Shown here: positions 47,797-61,900 of the stretch, in pieces | How positions within the stretch are numbered: the first letter of the stretch is position 1 | Layout of the letters: every line of letters begins with the position of its first letter | Assembly: GCF_041734735.1 (NCBI RefSeq) | Contig: NC_134876.1 | Location: 95,587,586 to 95,651,585 of the forward strand | Source: Babylonia areolata | Lineage: Eukaryota; Mollusca; Gastropoda; Neogastropoda; Buccinidae | DNA length: 64,000 bases | Direction of reading: 5' to 3' | Position numbers and translations under genes: made by a program | Notes under the pieces: generated by a model | What the model was told of the DNA's origin: nothing | Databases searched by the model: none | The model's input: the letters and a program-made list of their open reading frames with translations, nothing else

Positions 47797-50700
47797 GCCA
47801 TGCCATGCATATATACTGTGCCATGTCATACCATATACACTGTGCCATGCCATACTATATGTATCATGTCATGCCATACCATACATACTGTGCCATGCCA
47901 TACCATACATACTCTGCCATGCCATACAATATATGTTGTGCTATGCCATACCATATATACTGTGCCGTGCCATGCCGCCATGCCATACCATATATATTGT
48001 CATGCCATACCATAAAATATATACCATGCCATGTTATACCATATTATACCGTGCCATGCCATACCATATGTACTGTGCCATGCCATACCATATATACAGT
48101 GCCATGCCATACCATGTATACTGTGCCATGCGATCCCATGTATAATGTGTCATGCCATACCATATACACTATGTCATGCCATAGTAAACAATTACACCAT
48201 GCCATTAGATATATACACCATGCCATGTCATATCATATATACTGTGCCATACCATAGCATATAATATTATAGTGTGCAATGCCATGCCATATATAGTGTC
48301 ATGTCATGCCATATATACTGTGCTGTGCCATACCATACATACTGTGCCATGCCATACCATATATAGCATGTCATGCCATACCATATATACTGTGCCATGT
48401 CATATCATATACACCATGCCATGCAATACTATATATACTGCGCCATGCCATACTATATATACTGTGCCATGCCATAACATAAATATCATGTCATGCCATA
48501 CCATATATACTGTGCCATGCCATATCATATACACCATGCCATGCCATACTATATATACTGTGCCTTGCCATACCATATATACTGTGCCAAGCCATACTGT
48601 ATGCACCATGTCATGCCATATCATATATACTGTGTACCATATATACTGTACCATTCCATACCATATATACTGTGCCATGCCATACCATATATATCATGCC
48701 ATACAAAATACACTATGCCATGCCACACCATGTATACTGTGCCATGCTATACCATATATACTGTGCCATGCCATACCATATATACTGCGCCATGCCATGT
48801 CATGCCATGCCACGTATACTGTGCCATGCCATACCATGTTTTCTGTGCCATGCCATACCATATATACTGTGCCATGTCATGTCATACATACTGTGCCATG
48901 CCATAGTACATAATCATATCATGTCATGCCATATCATATACACCATACCATGTCATACCATATATACTGTGCCATGTCATACCATTCATACTGTGCCATG
49001 CCTACCATACCGTGTATCATGCCATTCCATATATACTGTGGCATGCCAAACCATAGATACTGCGCTATGCTATACCATGCATACCGTGCCATGACATATC
49101 TTAAATTCTGTGCCATGCCATACCATATATTGGGTGCCCCCCAAAAAGCGAACCGGTTTTTGACAAGTATTTTCTCTGTGATAGAGAACCGAATTCATTG
49201 AAACTTTTCACACATTAAGTATCATCAACAAGTCTGCAAAATATCTGAAGGTTCGGACGCAAATTATGCGAGTATTGTCAAATTCAAAACAGTATATCAA
49301 AAATCCACTACCAGAGTTGTGCAATGCGACCTTCATCATGTTCATGCCAGCTGCCAGCTGTTGGCATCTGTCAATCAGTGTCAGTTTAAAAATAGCCTGT
49401 GGTGTCAAGTCTATTGATTTTTTTTTTTTAATTCTCGTCTGTATCCAAAATCAGTTCTGTCCAAAGTTTCAGTTTAGAAGGATCAGCCATGCCTTTGAGT
49501 GAAGGTTTCCTTGAAAACTGTTTCAAGGAGAAAGGCTGGGGTGGAAGAAGGATCGTAAAGGAATTTCCAGGCAAGGGTTGGGGTCACGTCACTGTAAATA
49601 GACTTATTGCTAAAATACGCACTACAGGGTCAGTAGCTCGTAAAAGTGGCAGTGGGATACCCAAGACTGCATGTTCGGAGGAGAATAAGGACCGTGTTGA
49701 GTAACTGATTTAATCCCAGGAGGAGAACCCAGGGACCCACAAATCTCTTAGAGAAGTTGCAACCGATTTTCAAGTGAGCAAGTCTTCTGTGCAAAGAATG
49801 GCGAAAGAATTGGAGCTGAAGCCCTTCAAGAGGATACGGGTATCAAGGAGGGACCAAAATGTTGGAGGGAAAAGAAAAACTCGCTGCCGTAACTTGAATG
49901 ACCGCTACTCGGCCACTGATGTGAAAAGGATCATTTTCACAGACGAGAAAGACTACGTTAGAGATAGCTAAAAATCGCCAAAACGATCGCGTTTATGGGA
50001 AACGGAAACGAGAAATTCAGCCACCTCGCCTCTATCATGAGACTTCTAGATTTTCAAAAAAGATAATGGTTCAGTTGGAGTACCCTAGAAAGGCAAAAAC
50101 AAACATTCATTTTACTGATACTGATAGAGCCAAGGTTAATAGTGAAAGCTATATTCAATTATTGGATGAGTCTTTTCCCGGATAGTAGGCGTCTTTATCT
50201 AGAAACAATTACGTGTTTCAGAAAGATGGGGCTCCTTCCCACACAAGTAGGGTAACCCAGGCCCATCTGGAGAAGGCTACACCAGAATTCATCAAGAAGG
50301 ATGAATGGCCTCCACAAAGTCCTGACTGTAACTCAATGGATTATGCCATATGGGACTCTCTGAAGGAAAAAGTTTACCGGGGAGTGAGAGACAAATTGAC
50401 AGGGAAGGCATTAAATTACAGGATAGTTATGTCATGGGAGGAGATATCGGTGGAAGAAATACGTAAAAGCATTTCTGCTTGGAAGAAACGGCTTCGTTTA
50501 GTCGTGGAGGAAGATGGAGGCCACATTGAAATAAGTGAGTTTTCCTCTGACATAGGATTTTTTGACATGCTGTTTTGAATTTGACAATACTCGCATAATT
50601 TGCGTCCGAACTTTTAGATACTTTGCACATTTGTTGATGATATCCTAAGGTTACCGTATGAAAATTTTCAATGAATTCGGTTTCTCTTTCACTGAGAAAA

Positions 50701-50830
50701 TACTTGTCAAAAAGCGGTTCACTTTTTGGGGGACACCCGATAGACTGTGCCATGCCAGACCATATATACTGTGCCATCCCATGCCATATATACCGTGCCA
50801 TGCCATACAATACACACCCGCACACACACA

Positions 50831-50898
<68 letters not shown>

Positions 50899-52687
50899 CT
50901 AGATATATAGATATAGATATATACCGTGCCATGCCATACCATACCACCACACCACACCGCACCACAGCATAGCACACCACAGCACAGCACACCATATATA
51001 CCGTGCCATGCCATACCATGTGTACCGTGCCATGCCATACCATGTAAACCGTGCCATGCCACAGCAATCCGCGAAACATCATGAATATGAGATGCAAAAT
51101 GACACACGTGTGTACATGACTGTCATGACACATTCACACTGATATGTGTGTAAATGGCTGTCATGACACATTCACACTGACGTGTGTACATGACTATCAT
51201 GACACATTCACACTGACATGTGTGTACATGACTGTCATGACTCTCATTCACACTGACCTGTGTGTACAGGACTGTCATGACACATTCACACTGACATGTG
51301 TGTACATGACTGTCATGACTCACATTCACACTGACATGTGTGTACATGACTGTCATGACACATTCACACTGACATGTGTGTACATGACTGTCATGACTCA
51401 CATTCACACTGACATATGTGTACATGACTGTCATGATTCACATTCACACTTACATGTGTGTACGTGACTGTCATGACTCACATTCACACTGACACGTGTG
51501 TACATGACTGTCATGACACAGTCACACTGACATGTGTGCACATGACTGTCATGACACATTCACACTGACATGTGTGTACATGACTGTCATGACACATTCA
51601 CACTGACATGTGTGTACATGACTGTCATGACTCACATTCACACTGACATATGTGTACATGACTATCATGACTCACATTCACACTGACATGTGTGTACATG
51701 ACTGTCATGACACATTCACACTGACATGTGTGTACATGACTGAAACAACTCACCTGACTGGAGTGTGTGTGTGATGAAGTGAGTGTCGTCTGCCTTCAGG
51801 AATCTCCGTGAAAGACAAGGGGAACCATCCGTATCTGCACAGCAAAGCCACTGTCATCGCTATCATCATCATCGTCGTCATCATCATCATCATCATCGCC
51901 ATCATCGTCATCATCGTCATCACCATCATCGTCATCACCATGACCACCACAAACACCACACCACGACCACCATGCCACACTACACCACCACACTACAACA
52001 CAACACACCACCACACCACCACCAACACACCACACCATCACGCCACCACCAACACACCACACCACACCACCACACCACCACCAACACACCACACCACACC
52101 ATCACTACACCACCAACACACCACATCACACCACAGGAACCTTTACCACACCACACCACACCATACCACACCAGCACAGCACAGCACACCACCACACCAC
52201 AGCACACCACTACACCACACCAACACAGCACAGCACAGCACAGCACACCACACCACACCATCAGAACCACCACCACACCACACCACACTCACTGCCCAGT
52301 CCTAAAGTTCCTCCCGAACTGCCAGCCGTCCGCCGGCCCCCCCATCAGTGTCAGCAGGTCCCCCGCTATGAAACTGAGCTGACTGCCAGGGCCCCCCGTG
52401 TGGCTGTACAGGGCTCGGGTCTGAACCTCCACCCCTGAACCCTGACCCCCTGACCCTGGGGCCGATCTGTGGGCCTGGGACATGAGGCTGGCTGCAGAGC
52501 GAGGGATGGTGTCACCTGTCATGACGTCACCTGTCATGAGGTCACCTGTCATGATGGTTTCATCTGTGATGATGATGGCGTCACCTGTGATGACGTCAGC
52601 TGTGATGACGTCACCTGCGATGATGATGTCACCTGTGATGATGATGTAACCTGTGATGATGGTGATGATGTCAACTGTGATATGATA

Positions 52688-52721
<34 letters not shown>

Positions 52722-52912
52722 GGTGGTGGTTGTGATAATGATGATGATGATGGTGGTGGTGGTGGTGGTGGTGGTGGTGATGACGATAATGATGATGATG
52801 ATGATGATGTCTGTGATGGTAATGATGATGATGATGATGATGTCACCTGTGGTGATGATGATGATGATGATGTCACCTGTGATGATGATGGTGATAATGA
52901 TGATGATGATGG

Positions 52913-52959
<47 letters not shown>

Positions 52960-55827
52960 TCACCTGTGTGGTGGTGGTGAAAGAACATTAAATACTTTTC
53001 CTATGTTTTCCAAGTTAACTATATTTGATTCTGAAGACGTTACAGGATCCTCGGCACCTGTTGTGGAACCAACTTGTTCGGTCTGTACAGGTGTCAACAT
53101 CCTCAACCTTTGAAAAGTCCAACAAGAAATCATCTTCGGATGGATGAGCTGAAGGAAGGTGACGATATCGTCACATTTTTATATGCCAACACTTTATGCA
53201 ACGATCTATGAACACTGTGGAGCCTAACAGAAAAGTATAAGGAAGAATGGAAAGATTGTGATTGTGTCTCTCCGAATTGGTGTATTGATATGATTTACCC
53301 CTGAAGGGAAAATATGAACAGATTTTTTTTATTTACATTGTACGTTATACGTCAGACAGCGAGTGCTGTGTGCCAGTTTACCTGTCGTGTCAGCTTGAGT
53401 TGAGTGAATGTGGCAGTGTGACACAGACAGACAGACAAGCAGACACAGAAATACAGACAGACAGAAACACAGACAGACAGAGAGAAACACAGACAGACAC
53501 AGACAGACAGACTGAAAAACACGGAGACAGACAGAGACACAGACAGAAAGACAGACAGACAGACAGACTGACAGGTAGACAGACACAGACAGACACACAG
53601 AAACACAGACAGAGAGAAACAAAGAGACCAACAGATAGACAGACACACACACAGACAGAGAGACAGACGGACAGAGCCAGACACAGACAGACACAGACAC
53701 ATACTGGAGGTGGTGACGGAGGGGGGCAGAGAGTAGTCAGAAGGCTGCAGGTCAGGAGGGGTGTGGATGTGGCGGTAAGGACTGTGTCCTCCCTCATTGG
53801 GGCTGTACACTGTGTACACTGTGCTGCTGCTGTCCTGCTGTGTATCATCATCATCATCATCATTATCACCATCACCATCACCACCATCACCATCATCATC
53901 ATTATCAGCAGCAGCAGCAACAACATCAGCAGCATCACTATCACTATCACCATCATCATCATCGCCATCATCATCATTATCATCATCATCATCATCATTA
54001 TCATCATCATCATTATCATCATCATCATCATCATCATTATCATCATCATCATTATCATCATCACCATCATCACCATCACCATCATCATCATTATCAGCAG
54101 CAGCAGCAACATCAGCAGCATCACTATCACTATCACCATCATCATCATCACCATCACCATCATCATCATCATTATCAGCAGCAGCAACAACAATATCAGC
54201 AGCATCACTATCACTATCACCATCATCATCATCATCATCATCATCATTGTCATCATCATTATCATCATCATCATCACCATCACCATAATCACCATCATCA
54301 TCATCATTATCAGCAACAGCAGCAACAACATCAGCAGCATCACTATCACTATCACCATCATCATCATCACCATCACCATCATCACCATCATCATCATCAT
54401 TATCAGCAGCAGCAACAACAATATCAGCAGCATCACTATCACTATCACCATCATCATCATCATCGTCGTCATTGTCATCACCATTACCATCATCATCCTA
54501 TTCACCATCATCATCTTCCCAATCCTAGTTCACAGGACAGTTGATAGATAGATCACCCTAGAAATTACATCCTCATCCTCATCATCATAATCGCCATTAT
54601 CATCATCCCAACCCCAGTTCAGAGGACAGTTCCTACAGTTGAAGATATATCACCACCGTCACTTTCCAATCTTTAGCATGACGTAGTTTGGCCAGTGACA
54701 TCACTGATGGTGTTACTGGTACCCTCACCACCGTCACTATCCACTTCACATGCCTGTTTGGTAGACTATTCCATCAGCAAGCAGCGTGTACCAAACAGAA
54801 AAGAACCAGAAAAAAACGGTTTTCTTCGTTGAATCCAAGCAGCTGAACACTAAAATGGCGAACCCAGTACACGCGCAATTTGGTGTCACTGCATTCTGGT
54901 TTCACACTGTGATTCTCAATTTTCTCTAACATAAGAAACAATACCAATATGACTGCTGTTAATCATACGTTTTAAAAACCAATAATATAAAACACATCTA
55001 ATCTGTCAGTTTTACTTCATAATATCATCCCTGTGCCAAATAGAACTAGTCTATCGTTTAATTCAAGAAGATAATAGACAGATTTCTTTGAATACATTTC
55101 CAAGCCTGGTAGAATTCTGATGGCGTTGTTTGGTAAAAAGCTGAGCCAAGGCCTGGTAAAAAGAGAGGAGGAGGGGGGTGGGCTGGGGGGGGGGGGAGAG
55201 GGGGAAGAAGGGGGAGGGGGAAAAGAAGGTTAGAGGAGGAAGAGGGGGAAAGGAGGAAGAGGGGGAAAGGAGGATGAGGGGGCCCTCACCATGACGTGCA
55301 GCAGCGGGTCAGCCGACCTGGGCAGGATGTTGGGCTGACCGCACAGCTGTTTCCATCCACTGATGGCTGACTTCAGCAAGTCTGTGCCCTGCACGTGCAC
55401 ACAGCATCCCGTGTGACCCGGACACCACTCCAAACAACAACCACTCCTCACGACCTGTTCACACCACATCCCATGTCTATGCCTATGTCCCCAAAATTGA
55501 CGGGCGCAATAGCCGTATGGTTAAAGCGTTGACTTTCAATCTGAGGGTCCCGGGTTCCAATCTCGGTGATGGCGCTTTTTTTTTTTTTTTTTTCGTTTTG
55601 TTTATCTATTTATAGTCTGTTCATCTAAGATGATGATATTAAGGCTGAAAATAAATTATATCATTATTATCATTTGGATTATTATCATTTCTATCATAAT
55701 GATGATTGTTATTATTAATTAGAAATCGACATTTCTGTATATTCGAATGAAAAGGCGGGCGGTTGAGGTGGAGGGGAGGGGGCGGGGGGGGGGGCAAGGG
55801 TGAGGGGACTAAGAAAGGAAGAGAGAA

Positions 55828-55860
<33 letters not shown>

Positions 55861-58173
55861 GTGGAAAAGATAGAGTACAATATCTAAAATGGAGAGGGTG
55901 ATGGCGCCTGGTGGGTAAAGGGTGGAGATTTTTCCGATCTCCCAGGTCAACATATGTGCAGACCCTACTAGTGCCTGAACCTCCTTCGTGTGTATACGCA
56001 CGCAGAAGATCAAATACGCTCGTTAAAGATCCTGTAATCCATGTCAGCGTTCGGTGGGTTATGGAAAAAACGATGAGCGCCCAGTGGCAGCCGCCAGGTA
56101 GGCAGCCTGTTGTGCAAATGACCCCGTGTTTGTAAAGTGCTTAGAGCTCTGACCGAGGATAGGCGCTATATAAGTATCCATATCTATCAATCAACCAATC
56201 AAAACACTCCATCCCATGTCCCTACACTGGGCAACAATCCCTGATAAGGGGGTGCGCTCTAGATGACTGGTGTCTGTGTACAGCCATTAAGCCCCCTAGT
56301 TCAGCCAGGGCAACCCGGGCCCCACACAGAATCAGTAAAAAATAAAATAAAAGAAATAAAAAATATAATAAAATAAAACAAAAACAAAAAACAACCAAAC
56401 AAGCAAGCAAACAAACAAACAAATAAAAATAAAAAACCCTGTTATATTGCTCTGAGCCTGAGGCTCACAGCCAGGCCTCAGTCCTGGTCTTGAATGACTG
56501 AGGGGAAATGGCTGAGATCACGTGGTCTGGAATCTGGTTCCACAGGCGGACAGCTGAAGGGAAGAAGGAGTGCCTGTGGGAGTGAGTGCAGGAGAAGGGT
56601 ACCTGTAGTTTCTCTGGGTGGCCTCGGACAGTTCTAACTGTCCGCACAAAAGTACCTTCCCGGGGTGCCACCTCAACCAAACCACCCATGATCTTGTACG
56701 TCACTGTGGTCACTGAGACCTGGTAAGGTGGTGCATCATGACACAAGGCTTGGTCTGTTAGTGGTGAACAGATCAAGGATGTTCTCACCTCTGTGCGTCT
56801 TTCTGGTCTGTCGTCTCTGTCTAAAAGGGTGCGAACGTTCCAGGCACCCAGAGTCAGGGCATGACTCCTGGTTCTTGTCTTCTGTTGTTTTCGACCGCTA
56901 GTGTTGGATGTCCAAGTAGGTGCGGTTTCCTACTAGGTACTAGGCGAGGCAGGCTTTGTTTAGGGATCCTTTTATCTCCCCTTCCCCATGTGGGGAGAGC
57001 AGTGCTGTCCCTAAAAAGGGCTGCTCTGACACTGGCAGGATTCGGGCGCCGCATCTGCCCGTCTACGGCGGACGACCATCACCCCACAGCCGCCTGCGTG
57101 CAGAGTCGTGACTAGGAACTGCCAGCAGCATCCTCTGCCTGTCCCTGTTACCATTTCTCCATCGCCGCAGGACTTGGGAAAGCTGGGTGTTGAAGGGCTA
57201 GCTCGTCGTTCCGACATTAGCCTGGTTGCTTGACCAGCACAGGTGACTTTTTTTTAGTGAGGAGGAGTTGTGCAGTCCCTTCCCCACTCTCTCGCCTACC
57301 GACGCTCACAGTCCCACAGGTGCAGATACTGCCACGTGTAGGACGGTCTCGGCAGGTGCAGGTTTTTTCTTCGGAGCTCCGTCTCCTAGGAGGACTTCCA
57401 GCCAAGGATAAGAGCTCCCCGGGGCCCTTTGGTCATCCTCTTCCGCCTTCACAGCCGTTGGGAAAGGTTTCTTCCTCCGTCTGGTCCGTCGTTGGGAGAG
57501 TTCACATGCGGCAGGTAGTACTGGGTTACATGGTACCAGTAGCAAGGGCTATGCCCCTGACCTGACATAAATTAACACATATTTAAATACACACACCCCG
57601 CAACACTCACACAGACATTAACACATATTTAAACACACACCCCGCAACACCCACACACACATTAACATACATTTAAACACACACACCCCACAACACCCAC
57701 ACACACATTAACACACATTTAAACACACACCCCGCAACACCCACACACACATTAACACACATTTAAACACACACACCCCGCAACACTCACTCACACACAC
57801 ACCTTTTTGGGAGTGCTCGGTTGCTGTGAAGCATCGTTTGTAAGTAGACTCACGTCAAAATATCCTATGGTCTGAATGCAAACGACACTTTTTTGGAGAT
57901 TCCTGTCAAACCAGACGTTCTAATCTGTCACGAAATGCTTTCTTTAATTCTCCTAGCACTGGTAACGCACAATTCACTTAATATATCCAGTCAAATCAAC
58001 TACTTTTAACTGTGTTACAGTTCAAGTCCTACAACTTGATCAAAGTATCAGAACGAGGTCGAAGCAGACGATATATCGTGAGACGTGTTTTGCGAGAAGG
58101 CTTCAAAGTGGGGCGGCACACGAACCGTTCGCAATTACATGCTGTTCGCAATTAGGCATACCTACCATTCGCT

Positions 58174-58205
<32 letters not shown>

Positions 58206-58872
58206 GAAAAAGAAGACAGACAGACAGACAGACATATCTAAACGGAAAAGACAGAGAGCGAGAGACAGACAGACAGACAGACAGACAGAATGCCCTGCCG
58301 TGACAATGGAGGTGTGTCGTGCTGACAGACAAACAGTAAGCTAAACAAACACACAGACAGACGGACGGACTGAGTCTGCCGTGATAACAAAGGTGCGTTG
58401 TTCTGACAGAAAAACAGACAGACGAACGAACGGACAGACAGACAGACGTACAGACAGACAGACAGACTGACAGACACACTGACCCTGCTGTGGTGATAGA
58501 GCTGTGTGGTGCTGACAGAACTCAGCCGAGCCAGGACAAAGCAGTAACACTTCCGTTCCTCCAGGAGTGCCTGCAACCCACCTGACACCCGTATATCACA
58601 CACGTCTTGTCGTGTCAAGCACGGCACAGCACAAAGAACAGCAGAGCACAGCACAGCACACCACACAGCACAAACCACTCAGCACAGAACATCACAGCAA
58701 CCAGTACACTGCACAGCACAGCACACAGCACACAGAACACCACAGCACACAGTACACTGCAGAGCAATGCACACAGTACACATCACAGTACACAGCACTG
58801 TACCAGTTTCAGCCCCTGCACCCGGAACTCGTCCAGCTTGTTCTGGCACCGATCCACCGTCCGCTTCAGCTG

Positions 58873-58930
<58 letters not shown>

Positions 58931-61900
58931 CTAGTCATCATCACCTCTATCAGCGTCTTCATATCACAATTCCTCCCCCCTCCCCAATTCCCCATTTTAT
59001 CCCCCATCATCCCCATTCACCCCCCCCCCCAGCCCTACCACCAACATGGTCCACAATCATCACCCTCCCCACCCCCTACCACCAACATGGCCAACAATCA
59101 TCACCCCCCCCCCCCCCCACCCCTACTATCATCATGATCCACAATCATCAACCCCCTCCCACTACCACAATCGTGGTCCACAATCATCACACTCCCCACC
59201 TACCACCATCATGGTTCACAATCATCCTCCCCGCCCCGCCCCCCGTACCACCATCATGGTCCAGAATCATAACCCCCCTCCCCCACCATCATCATCCACA
59301 ATCATCACCCCCCACCAGCATTCCCGGAGTGGAGAAGAGAGGAACACAGTCAGACACCCAAAGGAAGGCCCTGGCCATGGAGTACATCTGCAACCAGTAC
59401 CCCCAGGAAGACTGGATCCATGTCTTTACAGATGGCTCCGCCACAGAAGCAACGAGGGATGGTGGAGCTGGAATCTTCCTCCGATACAAAGACGGAGATG
59501 AAGAAATTGCAATCCCAACAGGAAAATACTCCACCAACTTCCGAGCTGAGCGAGAAGCCCTCTGTGAGGCAGCCACAACAGTCTCGCAGAACTCCACAAG
59601 AACAACAGGGCAGGTGGTGGTGTTCTTTGACGCTCTCTCCGTGGTCTAAGCCCTCAAGAACTCCCGCTGCAAAGAACAGAACCATCTCACTTCAGCCCTT
59701 GTTGCCCTGAGTGCCAGAGTGGAGAAAGTGGTGATACAATGGGTCCAGCACACTGTGGAATCAGAGGCAACGAAAAAGTGGACATTCTGGCAAAAGACGG
59801 TGCACAGAAGGAGCAGGCCAACAAACTGGTATCATACGATGAAATCAAGACAATCATCAAGACACAGCAAGGAATAAAGTGCGCCTCCAGCACCCCAAAT
59901 ATAACCCAGAAGACAGATACCATTTGCTGGAACGACGGGAACAGGTCAATATCTTCCGCCTGAGGACTGGACACAACCGCCTGCTCCACCACATGCACAC
60001 AAAATTTGGCATTGGACAGAGTGGAGAATGCCCTCGTGGTGACGGACCAATGACAACCGACCACATCCTTCGAGACTGTACGACGCATGCAGCATCTAGG
60101 AGGAAGTACTGGCCAACACCGACAGCAGTGGAAGCTAAACTGTACGGCACCCTTGAGGAGCTGCGACGGGCGGTAGCCTTCATCGAAGACACCGGGCTCC
60201 TCATCTAATGGGAGGCGAACAAGGAAGAAGAAGATCGCCCCCCTCCCCCGCTACCACCATCATGGTCCACAATCATCACCCCCCAACCACCACCACCACC
60301 ACCATCATGGTCCACAACCACCACCATTATGGTCCACAATCATCACCCCCCAACCACCACCACCACCACCATCATGGTCCACAATCATCACCCCCCAACC
60401 ACCACCACCACCACCATCATGGTCCACAATCATCTCCCCCCAACCACCACCACCATCATGGTCCACAATCATCACCCCACCACCACCACCACCATCATGG
60501 TCCACAATCATCACCCCACCACCACCACCACCATCATGGTCCACAATCATCACACCCCCACCACCACCACCATGGTCTACAATCATCACCACCACCCCAC
60601 CACCACCTCCACCACCACCATGGTCCAAAATCATCGCCCCTCCACCCCCACACACACACACCACCACCACCACAACCATCATGGTCCACAATCATCACCC
60701 CCCCCACCACCACCACCATGGTCCAAAATCATCGCCCCTCCCCCCCCCCACCACCCCCACCACAACCACCATGGTCCACAATCATCACCCCCCACCCACC
60801 CCACCACCACCATGGTCCACAACCATCACCCCCCCCCACCACCACCACCATGGTCCAAAATCATCACACCCCCCCCCCTCACCACCACCACCACCACCAA
60901 CATCATGGTCCACAACCATCACCACCACCACCACCACCACCAACATCATGGTCCACAACCATCACCCCCCCCACCCACCATCATGGTCCGCAACCATTGC
61001 CCCCCCCCCCCCCAACCCTCACCACCACCACCATCATGGTCCATAATCATCACCCCCCCTCCCCCTTACCACCATCATGGTCCATAATCATCACCCCCCT
61101 CCCACCACCACCATCATGGTCCATAATCATCACCCCCCTCCCCCTTACCACCATCATGGTCGACAATCATCACCCCCGACAGTGTGTGACATCAGTCAGA
61201 TTTAGACTGACCTATATTTCTTTATGTAACAAAAGACTGACCTATATTTCTTTATGTAACAAAAGAAGACTGACCTATATTTCTTTATGTAACAAAAGAC
61301 TGACCTATATTTCTTTATGTAACAAAAGACTGACCTGTATTTCTTTATGTAACAAAAGACTGACCTATATTTCTTTATGTAACAAAAGACTGACCTATAT
61401 TTCTTTATGTAACAAAAGACTGACCTGTATTTCTTTATGTAACAAAAGACTGACCTATATTTCTTTATGTAACAAAAGACTGACCTATATTTCTTTATGT
61501 AACAAAAGACTGACCTGTATTTCTTTATGTAACAAAAGAAGACTGACCTATATTTCTTTATGTAACAAAAGACTGACCTATATTTCTTTATGTAACAAAA
61601 GACTGACCTGTATTTCTTTATGTAACAAAAGACTGACCTATATTTCTTTATGTAACAAAAGACTGACCTGTATTTCTTTATGTAACAAAAGACTGACCTA
61701 TATTTCTTTATGTAACAAAAGACTGACCTATATTTCTTTATGTAACAAAAGACTGACCTATATTTCTTTATGTAACAAAAGAAGACTGACCTATATTTCT
61801 TTATGTAACAAAAGACTGACCTATATTTCTTTATGTAACAAAAGAAGACTGACCTGATTTCTTTATGTAACAAAAGACTGACCTGTATTTCTTTATGTAA

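Noticed and set aside
58567-59649. A 360-codon host protein with an RNase H fold
   Set aside because: The first two thirds is minisatellite translation; only the end is RNase H, and it belongs to a LINE inserted in the array.
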